This document shows positions 1 to 8,942 of a stretch of DNA of 64,000 nucleotides, piece after piece. The stretch's first letter is position 1. Each line of letters begins with the position of its first letter. Source of the stretch: Thermogutta terrifontis (GTDB lineage: Bacteria > Planctomycetota > Planctomycetia > Pirellulales > Thermoguttaceae). Where the stretch lies: the NCBI RefSeq assembly GCF_002277955.1, contig NZ_CP018477.1, forward strand, positions 3,679,206-3,743,205, given 5' to 3'. The notes below the pieces were generated by a model. The model did not search any database. It was given only the letters and a program-made list of their open reading frames with translations, and had not been told where the DNA came from. The position numbers and the translations under genes were made by a program.

Positions 1-1
1 T

Positions 2-1066
2 TCGGAACCTGAGTATGTGGACGTCTACGGTGTCCCATTCGAAGTAATCCCGGTCAGAAAGAAACCCGTCAATCGTACCGAAATAGCCAAAGTATCCACA
101 CTTGTGCGGGCTCTCCCTCAGCGGAAGCATCTCGAAATCACTTTCCCCCGTGTTGAAGGGTTCGTTGTCGACGTGCGCACACGGATTCGACTCAGCCTGG
201 ACGGCCTTCCTTATTTACAGATCGACCCCGGCAGCGAGCCCACCGAAGTAACGGTTAAGCCGGCGGTAGGCTACCGCATAGGCCGACCTGACCGACTAGG
301 GCCCGGACCTGAGGTGATCCACGACCGCAACCCATTTCACCGGGAGAAACGCCTCCAGGCGACCGTGTACGAGATTGCGGCCGAACTCACGCGGCGACTC
401 AAAGAGAAACGGGAAGAGTGGAACGCCCGCCACATTCTCTTTCCTCAAGTCCTCAACATTGTGTGGCAGTACCTGGAAGAGCGCGTTGTGGTGAAACAGG
501 ACGCGCCGCCGGAGGAGGTCACCCTGCTCAAGTACAAGGAGCGGATTGTTGAACGCTTGACCGCGGCCATCGAACCGGATACCGAATCAGGAGAGCCACC
601 AATCCTTCCAGTGATCGAGAGGTTTCGCCCGATCGGTTCAACTGCCGAGGTCCTTTTCCGCACGGTCCGTCCATGTGTCGGTACAAGTAAGAGCCACATC
701 AGCCATGTGGTGCTCGATGCACCCAAGTGGGAGCACAGTGCAGCGTATCAACTGGAGCGAATGCCCGAGGTAATTGCCTATGCCCGCAACGACCACCTTG
801 ACTTTACAATCCCTTACGAGTGGCATGGGTTCCGACACGAGTACCGGCCCGACTACCTGATCCGCTGGCGCCGCAATGACGGCACTGAGGTCAAGGTGAT
901 CCTGGAGATCAAGGGCTTCGAGACGGAGCAGGATCGCCAGAAGGAGATCGCAGCGCAGCGGTGGATCCGGGCGGTGAACCATCACGGTGAATTCGGCTGT
1001 TGGCGATTCGTCGTGTGTAAGGACCCCGCTGGCCTGGAGAGAGTATTGCGAGATGCTTGTAGATAA
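2..1066 (+). CDS. Restriction endonuclease-like protein, C-terminal part (5' end outside window)
   Basis: The reading frame is open to the left edge, so only the C-terminal ~354 residues are present. A GTG at 17 is probably internal. Near the end is a PD-(D/E)xK-type nuclease core: counting from that GTG, D279 lies in an RPDYLIRW strand and E297-x-K299 in ILEIKG. It is preceded by a KNDHLxFxIPY-like segment (here ARNDHLDFTIPY). This arrangement is typical of the C-terminal nuclease domain of helicase-nuclease restriction proteins of the type III Res / BPTD_3080 group. The helicase motifs and any methyltransferase partner would lie to the left. The call rests on the last ~140 residues; the specificity and completeness of the system cannot be judged. 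Confidence 0.75.
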   Translation, partial: SEPEYVDVYGVPFEVIPVRKKPVNRTEIAKVSTLVRALPQRKHLEITFPRVEGFVVDVRTRIRLSLDGLPYLQIDPGSEPTEVTVKPAVGYRIGRPDRLGPGPEVIHDRNPFHREKRLQATVYEIAAELTRRLKEKREEWNARHILFPQVLNIVWQYLEERVVVKQDAPPEEVTLLKYKERIVERLTAAIEPDTESGEPPILPVIERFRPIGSTAEVLFRTVRPCVGTSKSHISHVVLDAPKWEHSAAYQLERMPEVIAYARNDHLDFTIPYEWHGFRHEYRPDYLIRWRRNDGTEVKVILEIKGFETEQDRQKEIAAQRWIRAVNHHGEFGCWRFVVCKDPAGLERVLRDACR

Positions 1067-1688
1067 CCACTCGCTGAATCGGGCATTTCTTCCCAGTTTC
1101 CGACCGCCGGGTGCCGACCAGTCACCAAAGAATGCAGTGTTATTTGACCCGCCGAAGTACTCCTTAGCTCAGCCTTTTGCGTTGTTGCCACTCGGAACTG
1201 ATAAGGAAATCTGGTGCCACCAGTGCGATTGCGCGCAAGTGAATTGTAGCCTCAGGGAAACCTCCAAGAGCCGTTCATCCCACGATGTCCCGGCGGAAAA
1301 AGATCACGTCATATCCCGTGGTTCGCAGACTCACCGGGGAGGCGGTCGGACGATGTTTCGTCCCCAAGTGTGCCGGATTGTGTGCCACCAGGGGGCAGTG
1401 AAGTGTCGTAACTGCTGCACTCATCGTCACTTATAGAGTTGTGTTCGAGTCCTGCCAGGCGCAATGGCGAAATTGTTCCAGTGCCCAGGTTTTCGTGTCA
1501 GAGATAGGGTTACCGGCGAGTCGCTCCAGAGAATCTCTTGTGACGATTCTTGGGGAAGTAGTCTTTGGAACCCTCGATGGGAAGCGCATCGCCGGGCGAA
1601 GTGCTAAGAACCCATCCAAAAGCCGCAGAATTGGCGTGATTCCCCGGCCTCGGTTCGGTTTACGGATGGGCTCTAAAACTGGTCGGTA
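1067..1688. other. Non-coding stretch after restriction gene
   Basis: No credible gene is seen: the open frames here are short, rich in Cys, Arg and Ser, and lack ribosome binding sites. At about 1441-1461 a short piece reads like a tRNA 3' end (TTCGAGT T-loop followed by CCTGCCAGGCGC), but the sequence before it does not pair with it. It may be a chance match or a remnant left by integration. Confidence 0.4.
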
Positions 1689-1717
1689 TTTTGCCGGTTC
1701 GCCGTCCTGCCTATAAT
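1689..1717 (+). promoter_or_regulatory. Candidate sigma70-type promoter for tRNA-Ser
   Basis: A perfect TATAAT lies at 1712-1717. The -35 is weaker: TTTTGC at 1689-1694 with a 17-base spacer, or TTGCCG at 1691-1696 with 15 bases. Transcription would start near 1724, about 45 bases before the tRNA. Confidence 0.45.
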
Positions 1718-1768
1718 CCTTGATAGAGTGACAATCTCACAAGTTGGTGGATTTTCCATAGGTGTTAA

Positions 1769-1855
1769 GGATGGGTGGCCGAGTGGTCTAAGGCGGCAGT
1801 CTTGAAAACTGCTGTACCCGTTCGGGTACCGGGGGTTCGAATCCCTCCCCATCCG
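1769..1855 (+). tRNA. tRNA-Ser (anticodon TGA)
   Basis: Full cloverleaf. The acceptor stem GGATGGG (1769-1775) pairs with CCCATCC (1848-1854), with discriminator G. The anticodon stem GCAGT/ACTGC encloses loop CTTGAAA with TGA at 1803-1805. There is a long class II variable arm (GTACCC/GGGTAC), and the T-arm has loop TTCGAAT. CCA is not encoded. It reads UCA-family serine codons. Confidence 0.97.
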
Positions 1856-2396
1856 CTAAATCATGTTTCGGGAAGCACCTGAAGCCTTTGTCCTGCCCGA
1901 AGGTCAAGGCGAATCGGCGATTACTCCCGTATTTTCTCGTCAGAACCCTTCCGGGCCCGAAAAGCCGGCTTTTTTGGACCGAGTTTGTGGCTTGGTAGGA
2001 CACCGAAGTCTCTCTGCGACACATCAACTCGGGTCACTTTTAGCTGGACGAGATACCTTGGTGGGACACCCAAGTTTCCCTTCGACCGGGCTGCCCCTAT
2101 CGCCGTATGTACACTCGGTCACTCATACCACAGCGTAGGATTATGGGATCGGCCCAGCATCTTGTGGCCAGAGTACTCACGTCAGCACAACATGTGGCGG
2201 GTGCATTGTAAAGTTTAAACAATCGCGCTGTAGTACTAACGAATTTCGTCAAATCTCCCGTGTGGTTGCAGAATCGTCACCGGGCCACCGAGGGAGGTTG
2301 TGGCACCGTGCGGAAGGACGCTGGACCACATTTCTAAAATCTATTCAGTGGGGAAGTTAATTGTGTCCCGCAGGCAAAACGGGATGGAGGAAAGCT
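1856..2396. other. Intergenic region with an imperfect direct repeat
   Basis: Between tRNA-Ser and the DinB-like gene I see no coding frame worth calling. The main structure is a pair of ~30-bp imperfect direct repeats (listed separately). Confidence 0.4.
1991..2086 (+). repeat. Imperfect 30-bp direct repeat, two copies
   Basis: The copies at 1991-2020 and 2057-2086 share the pattern CTTGGTnGGACACCnAAGT followed by a pyrimidine run and CGAC, with only a handful of mismatches over 30 bases, 66 bases start to start. Each is followed by a CTCGG(G)TCACT motif (near 2030 and 2111), so the repeat unit may be longer. The function is unknown. Confidence 0.5.
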
Positions 2397-2879
2397 ATGA
2401 GCACCATTGGCACCTTGATCGAAAGATACAAACAGGGACCGAGTTTGCTTCGGCAGGCGATTGCGGGGATGACTGCGGAGCAGATGGACGCTCGACCCGT
2501 CCCCGGACGATGGTCCACGCGTGAGGTCGTGTGTCACATCGTGGATTTCGACCAGCTTTATGCGGATAGGATGAAACGGGTGATTGCGGAAAAGGAGCCC
2601 GATTTTTCCCCAAGCGAACCGGACGCCTTTGCCGCTCATCTGGCCTATGGTAAGAGGGACGTAGTCAGGGAATTGCAACTGCTGACGCTTTTGCGCGAGC
2701 AAATGGCCGTCATTTTGGAGTCCCTCCCGGAGGAGGCCTTTCGGCGAGCGGGCCGCCATTCAGTCCGCGGATTGGTGACCCTTCAGGAATTGTTGCAGGC
2801 GATTACGGATCACATTCCGCACCACATTCGCTTTATTGAGGAAAAGAAAGCCGCACTGGGGCTTCACACCGGCAAATAG
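2397..2879 (+). CDS. DinB/YfiT-like four-helix protein
   Basis: 160 residues, predicted cytoplasmic. The pattern is that of the DinB_2 superfamily (putative metal-dependent hydrolases and thiol transferases): an N-terminal PVPGRWSTREVVCHIVDFDQLYADRM segment with the first histidine, and near the C-terminus TLQELLQAITDHIPHHIRFIEE, which supplies the other histidines of the usual three-His metal site. The ATG at 2397 was chosen because GGAGGA lies about 6 bases before it; an earlier in-frame start at 2361 lacks one. It stands alone, upstream of lysA on the same strand. The family includes bacillithiol-linked transferases, but the substrate cannot be read from the sequence. Confidence 0.8.
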   Translation: MSTIGTLIERYKQGPSLLRQAIAGMTAEQMDARPVPGRWSTREVVCHIVDFDQLYADRMKRVIAEKEPDFSPSEPDAFAAHLAYGKRDVVRELQLLTLLREQMAVILESLPEEAFRRAGRHSVRGLVTLQELLQAITDHIPHHIRFIEEKKAALGLHTGK

Positions 2880-3373
2880 CCCGCGATGGAGCTTTTCTCC
2901 GGCGGGGAGAGTATGTCGCAGAGATTGGGAACAAGCTGTGAGTTTCCAGCAGGTCCCAGTCCGTCCTGTGTCACTTGCAGGAGACCGACCTCCGGCATCC
3001 GTGTCAATTTCGAGGACGGTCGGCTCGAAATATTCCCTCTCCCCTGCGCAAGCCTTTTTGAGCGTGGCAGGGTTGTGCAATATTTTTTGCGGGAAAAACT
3101 TCTCCTCTTTGGCCTACGGAGCAATCGACAGGGGCAGGGAATGCTTTGGACAGGCGTCAAGTAAACCGGGACTTCGTCAGCCCGGTGGAAATGTGGTAAA
3201 GTGATCTCAATTAACATTCGGCTGCTTGATTGATGCCGACTGCTGCAGAAGATTGCGTTTTCTGGATGCGGCGGTCTGAGAGCCGCGAGCTCGACTGTGG
3301 CAAAACTGTTTGCGGGGCGAATGTTGGAGTTTCTTGGGTCGGACGCGTTTGACATTCGGCGTGAGGTTACTTG
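2880..3373. other. Intergenic region upstream of lysA
   Basis: About 490 bases without a supported gene. A possible extended -10 promoter, TGGTAAAGT (3194-3202), with a weak TTCGTC -35 at 3173-3178, would give a ~165-base leader for lysA. I could not recognise a lysine riboswitch or other known leader in it. Confidence 0.3.
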
Positions 3374-4681
3374 ATGGCTGAAACCAATCTGATAAGAACG
3401 ACGATTGGTGGTGTGCCTGTTGTGGAACTTGCGCAGGAGTTTGGAACTCCTCTGTACGTGTACGACGCTGCGGTGATCCGAAAGCGTTTTGCGGAACTTG
3501 CCGTCTTTGACGTGGTGCGCTATGCCCAAAAGGCGTGCTCAAACCTGGCCATTTTGGCGCTCGTCCGTCAACTGGGAGCGCTAGTGGATGCTGTGAGTGC
3601 GGGCGAGATTCATCGAGCTTTGGCCGCTGGGTATCCGCCGGCGGGAGATCCGCCTCCCATCATGTACACGGCTGATATTTTCGATCGAGATGCCCTCGAC
3701 TTGGTGGTTGAGCATCACATCCATGTGAATTGTGGCTCGCGTGACATGATCGAGCAGCTTGGGGAACGCGTTCCTGGCCGAGAGATCACGCTCCGCGTCA
3801 ATCCCGGGTTCGGCCACGGACACAGCCGAAAGACCAACACAGGCGGAGAGCTTTCCAAGCACGGAATCTGGCATGAACAGTTGCACGAGGCCCTGTTCGA
3901 GGCGGAGCATCACGGTTTGAGCGTGGTGGGACTTCACATGCACATTGGGTCGGGAAGCGACTTCGAACATCTGGCTCAGGTGTGTCGGGCCATGGAAAAA
4001 GCGGCTGTAGAGGCCGGTCGGAATCTACGATGGATCAGTGCGGGAGGCGGTTTGCCAATTCCATATCGGGAAGGGGATGCCCGCATTGACATTCAGCGAT
4101 ATTTCGATCTCTGGGATGCGACGCGGAAGCGATTGGAAGACCGGTTTGGCCATCGGGTGCGTCTGGAGGTGGAGCCCGGCCGCTACATCGTCGCGGAGGC
4201 GGGTTTTCTCATCACGGAAATTCGGGCCGTTAAGGAACAGGCGCAGAACACGTTTTATCTCGTGGATGCGGGGTTCAATAATCTCGTCCGGCCGGCCATG
4301 TACGGCGCCTATCATCCGTTGCGGCTGGCACCGCGAGACCCGAGCCTTCCACGGCTTTTTCAAGAAGTCATTGTGGGGGGACCGCTGTGCGAGTCCGGCG
4401 ATATTTTCACGCAGGAGGAAGGGGGAATTGTCACCAAGCGACTGCTTCCTCAGGCGGCAGTGGGGGATTACATCGTTATTGAGTGCGCCGGTGCCTACGG
4501 GTTTGTGATGGGCTCCAACTACAACAGTAAACCTTATCCGCCTGAGGTACTTGTGGATAATGGCGACGTGAAGTTGATTCGGCGTCGTCAGACTTACACA
4601 GATCTTTTTGAAGACGAGATGATCCCCTCGGAGTTTTTGGCCGACGAGGATTCCCGGCGATCCGTCACTGGCCTATCCTGA
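3374..4681 (+). CDS. lysA: Diaminopimelate decarboxylase
   Basis: 435 residues, the normal length for LysA. It catalyses the last step of lysine synthesis (meso-diaminopimelate to L-lysine and CO2) with PLP. The PLP-binding lysine is K53 in VRYAQKACSN. The glycine-rich phosphate loop GGGLPIPY and the substrate/dimer motif CESGD (339-343) are present, followed by the conserved CAGAYGFVMGSNYN segment. The start could be the TTG at 3371 or the ATG at 3374; ATG is preferred, with a TGAGGT Shine-Dalgarno 8-13 bases upstream. It stands alone between a DinB-like gene and a convergent small gene. Confidence 0.95.
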   Translation: MAETNLIRTTIGGVPVVELAQEFGTPLYVYDAAVIRKRFAELAVFDVVRYAQKACSNLAILALVRQLGALVDAVSAGEIHRALAAGYPPAGDPPPIMYTADIFDRDALDLVVEHHIHVNCGSRDMIEQLGERVPGREITLRVNPGFGHGHSRKTNTGGELSKHGIWHEQLHEALFEAEHHGLSVVGLHMHIGSGSDFEHLAQVCRAMEKAAVEAGRNLRWISAGGGLPIPYREGDARIDIQRYFDLWDATRKRLEDRFGHRVRLEVEPGRYIVAEAGFLITEIRAVKEQAQNTFYLVDAGFNNLVRPAMYGAYHPLRLAPRDPSLPRLFQEVIVGGPLCESGDIFTQEEGGIVTKRLLPQAAVGDYIVIECAGAYGFVMGSNYNSKPYPPEVLVDNGDVKLIRRRQTYTDLFEDEMIPSEFLADEDSRRSVTGLS

Positions 4682-4735
4682 TGGGCCACCGTTGACGGTT
4701 TTGCCGTATTTGGTGCTCAACTTGGTTGGCTCCGG

Positions 4736-5038
4736 TTATTGTGCGGCTTCGGGACGTTGGGTTCGCGTGCGCCGACGGGCCGGCTTCGCAGTTGACCATT
4801 CCCGGGTAAGAGTTTCGAAGACCTCAGGCGACTCATAGCGGACGATGCCGGGGGCTTCGGGGATTGGACCGATCAGCCCTTTGAGCACCGGTAGACCGCG
4901 CACGCTCAAATCAGTGCAACAATCGTCCACGCCTACCTGAGTATGTCGTTTGAGGAGATCCTCGGGACTATCATAATCGCGGATACGGATTTCGCCGTCG
5001 GCACCCCGTGTGACAACGCGGATTGTGTGCTTCTTCAT
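4736..5038 (-). CDS. Hypothetical protein, ~100 residues
   Basis: 100 residues starting MKKHTIRVVTRGADGEI. No known domain recognised. The N-terminal half alternates hydrophobic and charged residues like a small beta-rich fold; there is a CC pair (DDCC) and a basic tail (KPARRRTRTQR), with no signal peptide or membrane segment. The ATG at 5038 has GGGAG about 8 bases upstream; a longer start at 5065 is less likely. It lies downstream of pyruvate kinase on the same strand, 340 bases away, and converges on lysA. Confidence 0.6.
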   Translation of the reverse strand: MKKHTIRVVTRGADGEIRIRDYDSPEDLLKRHTQVGVDDCCTDLSVRGLPVLKGLIGPIPEAPGIVRYESPEVFETLTREWSTAKPARRRTRTQRPEAAQ

Positions 5039-5377
5039 GGTGTGTGACTCCCATCGACGTTGCACCAGGTTTCCTCCTCATTTTGAAAATCGTCTGATGA
5101 GCAACACCCCTTTTGAGCGTCTGCGAGGTCCCCGCATTTCAGGTGCGACCGGCGCTCTTCGGAAATCGGTTGAAGCTGGAGTGATCGCTCAGGTGCGGCG
5201 AACCGCTGTGACGCGCGCAACTTGTGTAAATGGATCACCGACAGTGCGTGGAGAGCGAAAAAACGGATAGTGCGCCCGAAATGGATTATGCGCATCATGC
5301 GGTCGCACACGTTGGGCCCGACGTCCGTCGCTTGGATCTGAGGCATTCCGGAGGGAGGGGTATCGAGGGCCTGATGA
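5039..5377. other. Spacer between pyk and small downstream gene
   Basis: 339 bases, with both flanking genes on the minus strand. No further gene, tRNA or clear terminator is seen. Confidence 0.35.
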
Positions 5378-6823
5378 TCACTCGGCCACGAACACTGAAA
5401 CCGTATTATGGGCACTGGAGACAAGTCCGGTCCCATAAACGAAGACAACTCGATCACCTGACTGAATAAGCCCCTCGCGTTTTCCCCATTCCGTGGCGAA
5501 TCGCAGGAGAGCCGGGGAATCGTTTAAGGGGGCTTCCATCAGGGGGATGATTCCCCAGTAGAGACACATCCGCCGAAGCACGTGCGGAGACTCGCTCACG
5601 CCGATGGTGGGAACCAGGAAGCGATGTTTGGCGATGGTCAAAGCAGTCTGTCCGGAACGGGTCAGAATGATCATCATTTTCGCACCAACCTCGTGGGCGA
5701 TAAGGCCGGCGTGCCACACGGAGGCCTCGGTGATATCCGCCGTATTTGCGGCTTCTGAGTCTCCTGCCTGGTATCGCACCGGAGGCTGGCTCACAGATTC
5801 CGTAGCCAGAGCGATGCGGTGCATCATCGTGACAGATTCGACGGGGTAGTTACCAATGGCCGTTTCGCCAGACAACATACAGGCGTCGGCCCCGTCGAGA
5901 ATGGCATTGGTGACATCGCTGACTTCAGCTCGGGTAGGAATGCGGGACCGCTGCATGCTCTCCAGCATTTGTGTGGCAACGATGGCTGGTTTGCGGTGCC
6001 TTTTCGCGGCGGCCAGGATCCGCTTTTGGACAATGGCAACGTCAGCAATGTCGATTTCCACGCCGAGATCTCCCCGGGCGACCATTACAGCGTCAGCCAG
6101 GTCCAGAATCTCATCTAAACAGTCCAGGGCTTCTGGCTTTTCAATTTTTGCGACAATTTGCGGCGGATTTTGAACATTGCCGATCAATTTCCGCAATTCG
6201 TGGATGTCATCAGGGGAACGGACAAAGCTCAGGCCGACAAAATCGATATCTTTTTGGAGGGCCCAGGCGAGTGCTTCCCGGTCCGCGTCGGTTATGGCGG
6301 CCAAGGGTAGCTTGACACCCGGCAGATTGACGCCTTGACGGCTGCGGACAAGACCGGGCTGCGTCACCAGACATGTGGCTCGGTTTTCCGATTTGCCGAT
6401 CACCTGAAGGGTAACAGTACCGTCCGCGAGAACAACGCGATCTCCCTCCTTCAGTGCGGTGATGACCTCGGGGCAGGAAACGGGAAGATCGGTGGGTTGC
6501 TGGGCAGTTTCCTCCATCACAAACGTGACCTGCATCCCCGGTTGGCATTCCAGCGCTCCATTTTTCAGCTCGCCAAGCCGAATCTTTGGACCGCCAAGAT
6601 CAATGAGAATGCCAAGTGGGGTTTTGAGATCCTGTTCGATCTCTCTGATCCAGCGAACACGGGCATCGTGCTCGTCGAAAGAACCATGGGCCATATTGAG
6701 TCTGAAAACATCGACCCCCGCTTTGACAAGGGCTTCGATCTTGTCCCGTCCATGGGTCGCTGGACCCAGTGTGGCGACAATCTTTGTCTGGCTGGGCCGA
6801 CGTGGCACTGCAGGCAGTTCCAT
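5378..6823 (-). CDS. pyk: Pyruvate kinase
   Basis: 481 residues, standard for bacterial pyruvate kinase. It converts phosphoenolpyruvate and ADP to pyruvate and ATP, the final step of glycolysis. Visible in order: the N-terminal TKIVATLGPA strand, FRLNMAHGS, the B domain (about 75-175), the active-site AKIEKPEAL lysine region, MVARGDLGVEI (metal and substrate loop) and KPAIVATQMLESM. A C-terminal allosteric domain with TRSGQTALTIAKHRF follows. No extra phosphotransfer domain is fused at the end. The ATG at 6823 begins MELPAVPRRPSQTKI. It is a single gene; the next gene upstream is divergent. Confidence 0.96.
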   Translation of the reverse strand: MELPAVPRRPSQTKIVATLGPATHGRDKIEALVKAGVDVFRLNMAHGSFDEHDARVRWIREIEQDLKTPLGILIDLGGPKIRLGELKNGALECQPGMQVTFVMEETAQQPTDLPVSCPEVITALKEGDRVVLADGTVTLQVIGKSENRATCLVTQPGLVRSRQGVNLPGVKLPLAAITDADREALAWALQKDIDFVGLSFVRSPDDIHELRKLIGNVQNPPQIVAKIEKPEALDCLDEILDLADAVMVARGDLGVEIDIADVAIVQKRILAAAKRHRKPAIVATQMLESMQRSRIPTRAEVSDVTNAILDGADACMLSGETAIGNYPVESVTMMHRIALATESVSQPPVRYQAGDSEAANTADITEASVWHAGLIAHEVGAKMMIILTRSGQTALTIAKHRFLVPTIGVSESPHVLRRMCLYWGIIPLMEAPLNDSPALLRFATEWGKREGLIQSGDRVVFVYGTGLVSSAHNTVSVFVAE

Positions 6824-7178
6824 CGGTTCACTCCAGATTCACGAAAAGTTTGAAAATCACAAACGCCTTCTAACACTTTTTAGAGAATTTAGTTAGCGTG
6901 ATGCATCATAACGCCTTTTACAGGTTACTCACAAGCTGACCAGTCCCCACTTTTTGTATGGGCCTGAGAGAAGCCAAAGGGTCAATGTGTTGGAGGGACA
7001 ATTCCCGAAATGCCCGTACCGACTCGGCGGGACCTGCTTGTCGAGCCCACCTTGCGATGTAGGCTAAGGGATTTCGTTGCATCGGGTACGAAAAGCGTGG
7101 CCGATCGAAGTCTCCGGAAGTTTGACCCCTGAGCGCGGATGGAAACAGTACAAATGGCTCGCTGAATCGCGCAATTAC
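6824..7178. other. Divergent intergenic region, pyk / Gfo-Idh-MocA gene
   Basis: It holds the control regions of two divergent genes. It is AT-rich near 6870-6910, upstream of pyk. I could not assign a pyk promoter with confidence, and the frames open here look like chance. Confidence 0.35.
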
Positions 7179-7207
7179 TTGCGGCTGGTTTCCAAGCAAG
7201 TTATTCT
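7179..7207 (+). promoter_or_regulatory. Candidate promoter for first Gfo/Idh/MocA gene
   Basis: TTGCGG (7179-7184), a 17-base spacer and TATTCT (7202-7207). The start codon is 80 bases downstream. Moderate match to the sigma70 consensus. Confidence 0.35.
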
Positions 7208-7287
7208 GAAGGGGAACGATCGTGGGTGTTCTCAGTAATTTGGCACACCATCGGCTGTCTTTGATTGCGCTGGTAAAGGAGTTGCGT

Positions 7288-8625
7288 ATGCAGTTGCCCC
7301 ATGCGTCGCGCCGGGATTTCTTGAAATGGTCAGCGGGAATGGCGGTTGCCGTGCCGCACATTTGGGTCAGCCCCTTTTCCTGGGCGGAGTCACCCAATGA
7401 ACGCTTGAATGTTGCGGCGATCGGAGTGGGGGGCCGTGGCACGGACATCGGACGGCAGGCGGCCCAGCTTGGGAACATGGTAGCATGTGCCGACGTGCAC
7501 CGCCTCAATGCCGAGAATTTCGCCAAGCCCTACGAAGGACGCTGTGCGGTGTACAAGGATTACCGCGAGATACTCGATCGCAAGGATGTGGACGCCGTGA
7601 CGATCGGCACTCCAGACCACTGGCACGTCAAGATTTCCATCGATGCCATGAAGGCGGGCAAAGACGTTTATTGCGAGAAACCCCTCACGCTGACCATTCA
7701 GGAAAGCCAACTCATTTGCGAGGCTGTGCGACGCACCGGGCGTGTGTTCCAGGTGGGAACGCAGCAGCGAAGTGAATTCAACAGCATGTTCCTCAAGGCA
7801 GTTGTGATGGCCCGGAGCGGCCGCTTGGGTAAGAAGTTGCGGGCCATCAGTTCCGTCGGCCAGGCCACGTCGGGCGGACCTTTCCCCAATTCCGAACCAC
7901 CGGAGTATCTCGACTGGGATTTTTGGCTCGGCCAGGCGCCCAAGGTGCCGTTCTGCGAAAATCGTATCGGCTGGAATTTCCGCTGGTGGTTTGAATACTC
8001 TGGTGGCCAGGTGACCGACTGGGGTGTCCACCACACGGACATCGCCATTTGGGCTCTCGGTGGTGAAGAGACCGGACCCGTCGAAGTAACCCCGGTCAAC
8101 TTCGAATTCCCGCTCGGTCGGGAATTGATGCTGGAAACGCTTCTCGGCAAACGTCGCTGGGAAGACCTGCCGGTTGCTTACAATGTGGCGAAGACTTTCG
8201 ATTGTGACATGCTCTTGCCGAATGGGAACGTGGTGAAGCTTCTCAGTGGCCCGAACGAGCTGATCATCGAGGGCGAATTGGGCCGCATTCGGGTAAATCG
8301 AGGGAGCCTCACGGGGCGACCAATCGAAGAGCTCACGGAAGCCGACAAAAAGTGGCTCGATGAGGAGGTCCGCAAGCTCTATCGCGGCAAGGAGCCGGGC
8401 AGCCACATGCGGAATTTCTTTGAATGTGTGAAAGACCGGAGTCTCCCCATTTCGGACGTTTTCACACATTGCAACGCGGTGAATGCCTGCCACATGGCGA
8501 ACATTGCCATGCTCCTGAATCGCAAGGTGAAGTGGGATCCGCAGAAGTACCAGTTCGTGGATGATGAGGAAGCCAACGCGCTGACCAAGCGCAAGCAGCG
8601 CGAGCCATACACAATTACGCTGTAA
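7288..8625 (+). CDS. Gfo/Idh/MocA-family oxidoreductase, Tat-exported
   Basis: 445 residues. A twin-arginine signal (SRRDFLKWSAG, R8-R9) is followed by a hydrophobic stretch and an Ala/Ser cleavage region, so export is expected. The mature part has a Rossmann NAD(P) motif (AAIGVGGRGTDIG) and the family lysine in EKPLT within DVYCEKPLTLT. A C-terminal beta domain carries GGQVTDWGVHHTDIAIWAL, the region that usually supplies catalytic Asp and His. The ATG at 7288 has AAAGGA 8 bases upstream; an upstream start at 7222 would bury the Tat motif. It is adjacent to a close paralogue, and such pairs are common in planctomycetes. The substrate, probably a sugar or sugar derivative, cannot be named. 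Confidence 0.9.
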   Translation: MQLPHASRRDFLKWSAGMAVAVPHIWVSPFSWAESPNERLNVAAIGVGGRGTDIGRQAAQLGNMVACADVHRLNAENFAKPYEGRCAVYKDYREILDRKDVDAVTIGTPDHWHVKISIDAMKAGKDVYCEKPLTLTIQESQLICEAVRRTGRVFQVGTQQRSEFNSMFLKAVVMARSGRLGKKLRAISSVGQATSGGPFPNSEPPEYLDWDFWLGQAPKVPFCENRIGWNFRWWFEYSGGQVTDWGVHHTDIAIWALGGEETGPVEVTPVNFEFPLGRELMLETLLGKRRWEDLPVAYNVAKTFDCDMLLPNGNVVKLLSGPNELIIEGELGRIRVNRGSLTGRPIEELTEADKKWLDEEVRKLYRGKEPGSHMRNFFECVKDRSLPISDVFTHCNAVNACHMANIAMLLNRKVKWDPQKYQFVDDEEANALTKRKQREPYTITL

Positions 8626-8714
8626 TTGTAAAGGACCGGCCAGCTTCGCCCAGAGCGTGCTCGGTTGAAGCCCGCCTCGGTTGTGCAACTGGCCCGTTAA
8701 AAATGTTGCCCACA

Positions 8715-8745
8715 GGGGATACGGTTCAGTCCGAACCGTATCCCC
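8715..8745 (+). terminator. Strong hairpin, likely transcription terminator
   Basis: A perfect 13-bp stem, GGGGATACGGTTC (8715-8727) with GAACCGTATCCCC (8733-8745), loop AGTCC. It is followed by ATTGTGTTT, a weak U tract. It separates the two Gfo/Idh/MocA genes, which therefore may be separate transcripts. The rest of the 317-base gap (8626-8942) shows no gene. Confidence 0.7.
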
Positions 8746-8942
8746 ATTGTGTTTAATACTCGAGATGTGTTCTGAAATGGCGTTGTTCGGCTCCCGAACA
8801 GCATCCAGCGCCGCCCCAGATTATTTCTCCTGGTGCATTGACCGGTTTGAAACATCCGACTACACTCGAGCCAAAGCGCATCAAGTGATTCGCCTTCCCC
8901 GCCGAAATCTCGACTTTCGATCCCACCTGGAGGAGACTTCCC

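Noticed and set aside
987-1436. 149-codon plus-strand frame after the restriction gene
   Set aside because: It overlaps the end of that gene out of frame, is rich in Cys, His, Arg and Ser, has no Shine-Dalgarno and no recognisable fold.
3203-3373. Lysine riboswitch upstream of lysA
   Set aside because: The ~165-base leader does not show the expected five-helix junction or a terminator/anti-terminator pair by eye.
2864-3529. 221-codon minus-strand frame opposite the lysA start
   Set aside because: It covers the lysA N-terminus in antisense; composition (Ser, Arg, Pro, His) is that of a shadow frame.
7390-8688. 432-codon minus-strand frame
   Set aside because: Exact antisense of the first Gfo/Idh/MocA gene, whose family match is unambiguous.
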